Assembly (NCBI GenBank): GCA_022844135.1
Contig: JALHMG010000007.1
Location: forward strand, 98,013-162,012
Length of the DNA: 64,000 nt
Source of the DNA: Lysobacterales bacterium
Lineage (GTDB): Bacteria > Pseudomonadota > Gammaproteobacteria > Xanthomonadales > SZUA-5
Direction of reading: 5' to 3'
This document shows positions 33,217 through 39,886 of the stretch, piece by piece (position 1 is the first letter of the stretch; the number at the start of each line of letters is the position of its first letter). The notes under the pieces are model-generated. The model made no database searches and was not told where the DNA came from. It saw nothing but the letters and a program-made list of their open reading frames with translations. The translations under genes were made by a program, and so were the position numbers.

Positions 33217-33579
33217 AGCGACGCTCCGGTGGTGAGGGTAACCTGTCCGTACGTGGAACTGTGCTCTTCAGGGCCAGTTCGGCTCACGCGTTGGTGAGCA
33301 TCGGCAAACGCCAGCGTACTCGTAGGCGCCGTGTGCGGTCCGGCGAATTGGCTTGTGTCCGCTTTATGCGAGGTCGCTTGACTCTCGCTTTCGCATCGAT
33401 GACGAACGTTTCGCAGCGAGTGGGCGAAGGAACTGCGGCAAATCGACTCTGCGATCGGACAAACCGCGATGGCGCTGGGCTCTTCCGGTTCAGCGCGGTC
33501 TGGCACGTCGACGCCGCGGGGTAGAACAAAAGGCGATCGGGGGCGGAGCGTGTTCCTGCTCCGCGTCCCGAATTGCGGC
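33217..33579. other. Intergenic stretch without recognised gene
   Basis: 363 bases between two minus-strand genes. Reading frames on both strands are shadows without RBS or domain. It presumably holds the promoter of the 32401-33216 gene and the 3' end of the 33580-36279 transcript. No terminator hairpin with a U-tract is obvious. Confidence 0.5.
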
Positions 33580-36279
33580 CTACTCAAACCCATCGGCAAA
33601 CGAGAACTCTCCGCTGGGGCACCCTTGCGCGTGGGCGGCCTGGTAGCTGCTCAGGTCGGCTGCTGTGATTGTCGGCAGGCCGTTGGCAGCGAAGGAGCGG
33701 TCCCAGTTGGCGCGGGGGTTGCCTGCGGTGTGGGCGCTGGTGAAGGCGCTCAGGTCGGCGGCGTTGAGCGTGCCGTTGGCATCGAAATCGGCGCGGCAGA
33801 AACTGGTCGGCAGGGAACCGGCGTTGGCCGCGTCGCTGCCGTGATCGAGCTCATCCTGATCGAACACCCCGTCGGCGTCGCGGTCCACGCCCATGCGGAA
33901 CTGGGTAGTGATCGGTACTGCCATGAACATCACCGGGGCGCTGCTGCTGGCGCCAGCGCGCAGCGCAGTGGCGGTGGTCGGTGCGTTTTCGCGATCGCTG
34001 AGCCATACCGACTGAGTGGCATAGACGAAGCCGCGGGTGCTGCCGGCATCGAAGCGCCGTGCGATCAGCGCCAGCGTGCCGGCGTCGGCTTGCGTGGTCA
34101 GGCTGCTCAGCAGCGTTGTTAACGTGGCGTCGTTATTGTTGGTACCGTTGAACCACACCATGCGCCCGACGGCGGCCGGGGTTTCGGTGGCCATTGTCAG
34201 CATGAAGGCTTCCACATCGCGGCGGCGCTGAGGGGTTTGCTGCGGCGTGCCCCAGGTAAATGGCGGACCGAGGCGCGAGGCCAGCGTGTCGTGAAACGCA
34301 TCGCTCATAAAGCCAAATCCGCGGGTGTTGTTCTGACTCGCGAACGACATCCCGGTGCGCTCCCACACGCCGCGCAGTTGCGCATTCTTAAGCGGTTGGC
34401 GGTTCGGCGGCAGGTCGATTTCCTGCGTGGTGCCGGTGGGCAACGCGTGGCAGCTGACGCACGTGCCCGCAGGCAGCGAGGGAAAAGTCAGGAACAGATT
34501 TTCGCCGCTGATGGGATCGCCACTGCCGTTGGTGACGGCCACGGTTGCCGGATAGCTGCCATCCGGATTGCGATTGGGATTGCCCGGATAGCGAATGCTG
34601 GCGACGAAGTTTTCGAGCTTCTGCATGTCGCTGGCGCTGGGCTCGGACGCCATGCCTTGCAGTCCGACGAAGGCCGGCGCAAAGGCCGCGATGTTCTCCT
34701 TGTCGCCGCGCCAATGCATGGCGCCGTTGCCGACGATGCCTTGCAGAGTCTGGGTTTGCAGCGGGCCTTTCATCGGGTGCCAGGCGCGGTTGTTGCACTG
34801 GTTCTGCAGCGGCGGGCGACAGGGTTGATTGATGGCCTTGGTGCCGCCCGAGGGATCGCCCAGATCCCAGGCCAAGCCGTCGCTGCGCGCATCCACGTGG
34901 CAGCCTGCGCAGGAGGCTTGTCCGAGCCCGCTGGTTGCGTGGGTGTCGTACAGCAGCGGTCGTCCTTCTTTGATGGCGAGCGGCGTGGGATCGAAAAACG
35001 CCGTGCGCGAGAGTTCGCTGCGCGCGGTGGTGTCGACCACCGAGATCGAGCCGTCGAACTTATTGAGCGCGTAGAGCCGCGTGCCCGCACCGTTGAGCAC
35101 GATGCCGGTGGGCCCTTGGCCCAACTCGATCCGGCCCAGACGCGTGCCGCTGGTGTTGGTGACGATCAGATTGTTGGAGCCCATGCCGGCCACGTAAATC
35201 TCACCATTGCCCGGATGGAACACCACACCGCGCGGATCGCCGATGGCCAGGTCGCGTGTTGCTTGCGGCACTGAGCGCACGGCGTAAGTGAGGTGCGGAT
35301 TGAGATCGACGGTGCTGGTGGCCCCTGGATTGCCAGCCGTGAAACTGGCCAGCTGCGCGCGAATGAAAATGCTCTTGGCGTTGGGCTCGAAACGGATCTC
35401 GTTGCGCGCCTCGGTGCCGACCATCGCAACGCGACCATCGGGGGCAGTGGCGAGTTGCATCACGCTGGTCATCGCGCGCGACACGTAGCTCACGGCGAGG
35501 GAGCTGGAATTGATGATCGCTACATCGTTATCGGCGATGTTCCAAGGAACCAGCGAGGACCAGTCGCGGTTGTTGTCGTCGATCCACTGACCATTGGCGT
35601 TCTTGCGCACGATCTGCGCCACCGGCGGCGGTGGCGGCAATCCCGGCGCGAGCGGCGGCGAAAACTGCGTGCCGCTGTTGGGCGGCGGATTGACGCCGCC
35701 ATATGGCCCGGCGGCGTTCGACACGCGCGCCGTAGATAGCGCTGTGGTGCCGTTGCCGGATTCGAAGAACGCCACATACACGCGCGTGCCATCGGGGCTC
35801 ACGGCCATGGCGCGCGGTTCTTCGCCGTCGAGCGCCAGCGTATTGGTCGGCGCACCCGGCGCTGCGGCATCGAACACCTGCAGCTGATTGCGCGAGGACA
35901 GTGTGACGAAGGCGCGACCCTGGGCGAAGGCCACGTCGGCCGGCTCGTCGCCGGTCGCCAGCACATTGGAAACGGTGCCGTTGGCGACATTGACGATGCT
36001 GATCGAGTCCGAAGCGTGATTGACGATCCAAGCCTCTGTGCCGGTGCGCCAGCGCACGCTAACGGGATCGAGACCGACCGGGATCGAGCGTTGCAAACTC
36101 AGCGTGTCGCCGGACACGGCAAACACTTCGAGGCGATGGTCGGCGGTGTTGACTGCCAGCAGCGTGTTGCCATCGCCGGACAGCGCCAGCGGGCTGACAT
36201 GCGGCGATTCGAAATGGACGAAAGCGTTTTGGGCGTGCGCTGCGCCGCACGCCAGGAGCAATAAAGTCATGATGCGCAT
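33580..36279 (-). CDS. Secreted YVTN beta-propeller / dihaem cytochrome protein with dockerin-like tail
   Basis: 899 aa. A signal peptide (MRIMTLLLLACGAAHA-QN) precedes YVTN-type propeller blades (LSGDGNTLLAVNTADHRLEVF, VRWRTGTEAWIVNHASDSISIVN, AVSPDGTRVYVAFFE). Two haem-binding motifs follow, CAGCH near residue 455 and CVSCH near 607, as in MauG/cytochrome-c-peroxidase-like dihaem domains. The C terminus has EF-hand-like repeats (DRDADGVFDQDELDHG, DFDANGTLNAADLSAF, ITAADLSSY) and ends EFSFADGFE. Probably a periplasmic or surface redox protein; the substrate is unknown. It lies 10 bases downstream of the small LTxxQ-like protein gene, apparently in one operon. Confidence 0.82.
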   Translation of the reverse strand: MRIMTLLLLACGAAHAQNAFVHFESPHVSPLALSGDGNTLLAVNTADHRLEVFAVSGDTLSLQRSIPVGLDPVSVRWRTGTEAWIVNHASDSISIVNVANGTVSNVLATGDEPADVAFAQGRAFVTLSSRNQLQVFDAAAPGAPTNTLALDGEEPRAMAVSPDGTRVYVAFFESGNGTTALSTARVSNAAGPYGGVNPPPNSGTQFSPPLAPGLPPPPPVAQIVRKNANGQWIDDNNRDWSSLVPWNIADNDVAIINSSSLAVSYVSRAMTSVMQLATAPDGRVAMVGTEARNEIRFEPNAKSIFIRAQLASFTAGNPGATSTVDLNPHLTYAVRSVPQATRDLAIGDPRGVVFHPGNGEIYVAGMGSNNLIVTNTSGTRLGRIELGQGPTGIVLNGAGTRLYALNKFDGSISVVDTTARSELSRTAFFDPTPLAIKEGRPLLYDTHATSGLGQASCAGCHVDARSDGLAWDLGDPSGGTKAINQPCRPPLQNQCNNRAWHPMKGPLQTQTLQGIVGNGAMHWRGDKENIAAFAPAFVGLQGMASEPSASDMQKLENFVASIRYPGNPNRNPDGSYPATVAVTNGSGDPISGENLFLTFPSLPAGTCVSCHALPTGTTQEIDLPPNRQPLKNAQLRGVWERTGMSFASQNNTRGFGFMSDAFHDTLASRLGPPFTWGTPQQTPQRRRDVEAFMLTMATETPAAVGRMVWFNGTNNNDATLTTLLSSLTTQADAGTLALIARRFDAGSTRGFVYATQSVWLSDRENAPTTATALRAGASSSAPVMFMAVPITTQFRMGVDRDADGVFDQDELDHGSDAANAGSLPTSFCRADFDANGTLNAADLSAFTSAHTAGNPRANWDRSFAANGLPTITAADLSSYQAAHAQGCPSGEFSFADGFE

Positions 36280-36289
36280 GAGCTGCTCC

Positions 36290-36589
36290 TTAGCGACGAT
36301 GTTGGCGGCGAGCGTGTTGACCCGGCGGCGGCATTGCGGCCCTCAGCGCAACCAATTGATCTGGCGTCAGCAAAGCCGCCAATTCGGCCTCATGTCTGGC
36401 TTTCAGCGGTTCACGTTGATGCTGACGCTCGGCGCGCTGCCGCAACAAGGTGGCGCGCACTTCGGCGCGTTTGGCGTCGTCCAGCGAAAGCTCGCTCAAA
36501 ACCGACTCCACGGGTGGCGGCAATCCTGGGTCGGCGAAAGCGGAAGTGGCGGTTGCCAGCGCGATGGCCAGCATGAATGCTCGTGTCAC
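36290..36589 (-). CDS. Small periplasmic LTxxQ/Spy-like protein
   Basis: 99 aa from a GTG at 36589 with AGGAG six bases upstream; the longer frame to 36712 has no RBS. A signal peptide (VTRAFMLAIALATATSAFA-DP) is followed by an all-helical chain (VESVLSELSLDDAKRAEVRATLLRQRAERQHQREPLKARHEAELAALLTPDQLVALRAAMPPP). The LTPDQL box near the end is that of CpxP/Spy-type periplasmic proteins, which act as chaperones or metal-stress sensors. It is the first gene of an operon with the dihaem propeller protein. Confidence 0.75.
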   Translation of the reverse strand: MTRAFMLAIALATATSAFADPGLPPPVESVLSELSLDDAKRAEVRATLLRQRAERQHQREPLKARHEAELAALLTPDQLVALRAAMPPPGQHARRQHRR

Positions 36590-36762
36590 GGTCTGCTCCT
36601 TTGCAGCGGCCTGAGGTTGGCCCGAGCTGAAGGCTGCGCCGCGACTGTGGAGGAAATGCGCAGACAACTTGGAACGATTGCGGAAGCTTGCTACGACTGT
36701 TTTCACCTGCAATCGAAATCAGGGCTTTGCCCACCCCTATCGCATGTCCTAGCATTGGTGGC

Positions 36763-37656
36763 ATGAGCCTTCAGCCGATCACCATCCTGTTCGCCGATAT
36801 CGCCGGCAGCACCAAGCTTTTCGAAAAGCTTGGCGATGTCGGCGCACGTTCGATAACCACCGTGGTGCTGGCCGCGCTCACCGAGGTCACCAAACGGCAC
36901 GGCGGTCGTGTCATCAAGACCATCGGCGATGAGCTGATGTGCACATTCCCGGGCGCGATGTCGGGCTTGATGGCGTCGATCGACATGCAGCGCCGGGTTC
37001 ACGGCGATCCAAACTGGCAAAAAGAATCCCTTGCGGTGCGCATCGGACTGCACCACGGCGAGGCGCTGTTGGAAGACGGCGATGTCTATGGCGATGCGGT
37101 AAACACCGCCGCGCGCATGACGCAGATGGCCAAGCGCGAGCAAATCGTTGCCACCTTGTCCACCGTGCGCGGCCTGACCAACAGCACGATTGTGCGCACG
37201 CGGCACCTGGGCGATGTGCGCGTTGCCGGCAAGATGAATCCTGTGGAGATCGTGGATGTCATCTGGCAGGAAGACACCTCGAATGTGACGATGGTCGCGC
37301 GAGCGATCCGTCTGGAGGATGCGCCGGCCGGTGCCAAAATTTCGCTGCGCTATCGCGGCCAGCTGATCGAACTGTCGAGCAGTTCACCGACCTTCGGCCT
37401 GGGCCGCGATCCCGGCAGCACGCTGGTCGTCGACAACGAATGGGTGTCGCGTAACCATGCGCTCATCGAATTCAAGCGCGGTTATTTCGTGCTCACCGAC
37501 CGCAGCACCAACGGCACCTACGTCAAACTCGGCGACGACGACGAGCTGCGGCTGCATCGCGACGAGTTGCAACTGCGCAAGAGCGGCAAGATCAGCCTCG
37601 GTCAGGCGGTCGACAAAGACCCGACGGACGTTTTGTACTTTCAGTGCAATTCGTGA
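36763..37656 (+). CDS. Class III nucleotide cyclase fused to an FHA domain
   Basis: 297 aa from the ATG at 36763 (MSLQPITILFADIAGSTKLFEKLG). The cyclase domain (1-175) has both metal aspartates (D12 in FADIAGST, D56 in TIGDELMCTFP), the purine-lysine region (VIKTIGDE) and VYGDAVNTAARM, so it should be active as adenylate or guanylate cyclase. An FHA domain (about 205-290: FGLGRDPGSTLVVDNEWVSRNHALIEF...LTDRSTNGTYV) would bind phosphothreonine. It is convergent with the FHA/kinase operon, so the kinase at 39887 is an obvious candidate partner (inferred). Confidence 0.9.
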   Translation: MSLQPITILFADIAGSTKLFEKLGDVGARSITTVVLAALTEVTKRHGGRVIKTIGDELMCTFPGAMSGLMASIDMQRRVHGDPNWQKESLAVRIGLHHGEALLEDGDVYGDAVNTAARMTQMAKREQIVATLSTVRGLTNSTIVRTRHLGDVRVAGKMNPVEIVDVIWQEDTSNVTMVARAIRLEDAPAGAKISLRYRGQLIELSSSSPTFGLGRDPGSTLVVDNEWVSRNHALIEFKRGYFVLTDRSTNGTYVKLGDDDELRLHRDELQLRKSGKISLGQAVDKDPTDVLYFQCNS

Positions 37657-37670
37657 TTCACTTTTGGTAC

Positions 37671-37868
37671 GCGGACCCATGGTCCGCAGCTTTGCCATTG
37701 CTCTGAGGTCCGCGTCCTACAAACCTGGAGCATGCGGAGCATGGGTCCGCGTACCTCAAGCGGTAGTCTGCCAGGTGCGGACCATGGGTCGGCGTACCTA
37801 AAGCGAAGCGCGGCTGGGTTATCTGCTAGCTGCGGACCATGGGTCCGCGTACCAAAAGCGAAGCGCGC
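37671..37868. repeat. Palindromic GCGGACC(C)ATGGGTCCGC repeat array between convergent genes
   Basis: Palindromes of the form GCGGACCATGGGTCCGC occur at 37671-37687, about 37738-37756 (partial), 37776-37793 and 37832-37848. They alternate with GTACC..AAAGCGAAGCGCG.CT stretches, giving imperfect units of about 56-60 bp. Position between two convergent genes suggests REP-like or terminator function. Confidence 0.75.
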
Positions 37869-38717
37869 CTAGCTGACCTGCCCAAACTCCAGGTAAACCA
37901 GCACGGCAAGCGCAACCAGTGTCACCACAGCAGCGCCCATGATGATCCAGTCGACGGTGTCGTTTTGCTGGTTCACGGGAACCTTGTTGGATGGGGCTGC
38001 GGGTTGCGGTATCTGCAGCGGGCGCTGTACCTGGGTGATGACGCCGGTGATTGGCTCTTCGTTGTACTCAAGCAGATAACCGGGCGCTTCGATCAGAAAG
38101 CGGTTTTGATCGAAGGCAATTTGATCGCCCGGTTTGAGCACGGTGTCGCGCACCTGCGAGCCGTTCACGAACGTGCCGTTTGCGGAGCCGATATCGCGTA
38201 AGAACAGACCCTCCGTCGTGTTTTCGATCTGCGCATGTTTTCGGCTCATCTCCGGCTCGTTGAGCACCAGATCGCAATCGCTGCCGCGACCGATGGTGGT
38301 GTTGGCGCGCAGTTGAATCACCTTGCCGAAGTACGCGCCAGAGACGCCGCGGAGCACCACGCGTGGCGGCACCTGGCGCATCCGGGTTTGCATGTCGCCT
38401 GCAGCTTTGGGCGGCTTCTCGTTGCGCTCCTGATCGGGCTTGATCAGCATGCGTACCTGGCCCGCCGTTACCACATCGCCGTAGCGCAAAATTGCTTTCT
38501 GCTTGATCGGGCGTGCATTGACGTGCACCGGCGAGCCGGCATCGATGACCACAAGCGTGATGCCGCGCTTGACGTCGATCTCGATATCGACGTGATGTGC
38601 GCTGATGCCCTTGGCTGCGGGCAGCAACACACGGCAATCCGGCGCCGAGCCGATGCGGATCACCCCGTCGGCTGAGACGAGGTCCTTGTGTTCACCACCA
38701 GGGAAGTGCAGTTTCAT
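37869..38717 (-). CDS. Membrane-anchored protein with two FHA domains
   Basis: 282 aa from the ATG at 38717 (MKLHFPGGEHKDLV); the longer frame to 38972 lies in the neighbouring porin gene. A divergent first FHA spans residues 1-95 (VIRIGSAPDCRVLLPAAKGISAHHVDIEI). A canonical second FHA spans 118-212 (TIGRGSDCDLVLNEPEMSRKHAQIE...DIGSANGTFVNGSQV), with binding residues R144, S158, R159 and H161. A proline-rich linker and a C-terminal membrane helix (257-276) leave both domains in the cytoplasm. It should dock phosphothreonine proteins made by the operon's kinase. It is the last gene of the minus-strand operon 43914-37869. Confidence 0.88.
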   Translation of the reverse strand: MKLHFPGGEHKDLVSADGVIRIGSAPDCRVLLPAAKGISAHHVDIEIDVKRGITLVVIDAGSPVHVNARPIKQKAILRYGDVVTAGQVRMLIKPDQERNEKPPKAAGDMQTRMRQVPPRVVLRGVSGAYFGKVIQLRANTTIGRGSDCDLVLNEPEMSRKHAQIENTTEGLFLRDIGSANGTFVNGSQVRDTVLKPGDQIAFDQNRFLIEAPGYLLEYNEEPITGVITQVQRPLQIPQPAAPSNKVPVNQQNDTVDWIIMGAAVVTLVALAVLVYLEFGQVS

Positions 38718-38727
38718 CGCGCTAAGA

Positions 38728-39771
38728 CTACCAGCGCTTGCGCACGTCCAAGAGCAATCGCTTGGTCGTGTCGTCGAGCAAATCGCGGCGCTCGACGAAA
38801 CCAGAGAGCTGCACGCTGATGCCGCGGTCGAAACCGTAAGCCACCCACGGCATGTATCCGCGTGCGAAAGAGTGGAACCACCAGTCGTCTTCCGCGAAGT
38901 AAGCGAGCACTGCGTCTCGTTGCGGGCGTTGGTAGGAATAGCCCACTTCCCAGCCGCCCAAGCCTTCCGCATCGCCCCAGATGGCCGAAAAACGCGCGCC
39001 GTCGCGCAGGTCGTCGGCGCCCAGATTGCGCACCAGATCGAGCCTCGTGACCAGCGGTTTCTCGGCGACTTGCAAACGCCCGATCAACTGCCAGTTCAGG
39101 AGATCGAAATCCGACACAAAACGGTTATTGACGCGGCGATTGGTGCGCCCCAGTCCGCTGCGAGCGGCGCGATCGAGGTCGCTGTAGTCGAAGTAACCCA
39201 GGAAAGTGCTGAAGCCGGTCTCGGCGCCTTCCATCCAGCCATAGCCGATCTGCAGCCCGGCGATTTTCGAGTCGTCGCTGTACAGATGGTCGCCAGCGAA
39301 GTAGCCGCCGGTGAAATAGAAGGCGTCGAAGTCGCGGACCGAGGTCTGATACTCGACGTAGGCGCCGATCGGGCGCAGATCGCGATCCCAGGTCAGCGGT
39401 GTGGTGACGAATGGGTTGCGGCCTTTGCCGAGCTGAAAGCGCGTCGACTCGCTGGCCGCCCAGGCAACGTATAGCTCATCGACGACGCCGCTATCGGAGC
39501 GTTCGTTGTCGAGATTGCGGATATTGTCGGCGTTGTCGTCGCTGCCCACGCCGAGCTTGCCGGCCGCAGCGAACTCGAAACCGTTCTCGTTGTTGTAGCG
39601 TGCGCCGGCGCGGAGGAAGGAGCGCAAGCGTTCGATGTCGTCGCTGCGCGCGGGGATGTCGGTGGTCTTCTCGGCGCGCAGTCGGAGATCGCCGTAATAC
39701 GTCCACGGGCTGTCTTGCGCCGTCGCGCCAGCTGTTGCGACCAACAACGCCCCGCCGATCAACGTTCGCAT
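38728..39771 (-). CDS. Putative porin
   Basis: 347 aa from the ATG at 39771 (MRTLIGGALLVATAGATA-QD signal peptide), preceded by an AGGGGG RBS. Repeated amphipathic strands (WTYYGDLRLRAEKTT, NGFEFAAAGKLGVGSDDNA, RFQLGKGRNPF, SVQLSGFVERRDLL, KRLLLDVRKRW) and a C-terminal tryptophan indicate an outer-membrane barrel. The YYGDLRLRAE start and RFQLGKGRNP block recall putative porins of gammaproteobacteria. It lies between the kinase and FHA genes in one operon, an unusual company. Confidence 0.75.
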   Translation of the reverse strand: MRTLIGGALLVATAGATAQDSPWTYYGDLRLRAEKTTDIPARSDDIERLRSFLRAGARYNNENGFEFAAAGKLGVGSDDNADNIRNLDNERSDSGVVDELYVAWAASESTRFQLGKGRNPFVTTPLTWDRDLRPIGAYVEYQTSVRDFDAFYFTGGYFAGDHLYSDDSKIAGLQIGYGWMEGAETGFSTFLGYFDYSDLDRAARSGLGRTNRRVNNRFVSDFDLLNWQLIGRLQVAEKPLVTRLDLVRNLGADDLRDGARFSAIWGDAEGLGGWEVGYSYQRPQRDAVLAYFAEDDWWFHSFARGYMPWVAYGFDRGISVQLSGFVERRDLLDDTTKRLLLDVRKRW

Positions 39772-39785
39772 CTGTGCCCCCTTTT

Positions 39786-39868
39786 GGTTCCTGGTTGTTG
39801 GTTCAGGGTTGCTGGTTGCAGGCAGGATCGTCGCTCTGGACTTGCTTTTTGTCCAAGAACCAGGAACC
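39786..39868. repeat. Inverted GGTTCCTGGTT repeat
   Basis: GGTTCCTGGTT at 39786-39796 is exactly reversed as AACCAGGAACC at 39858-39868, with further GGTTG/CTGGTTGC copies between. It sits in the 115-bp gap between the kinase and porin genes. It could be an attenuating stem-loop or a dispersed repeat. Confidence 0.6.
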
Positions 39869-39886
39869 AGCAATCAAGATCCGTCT

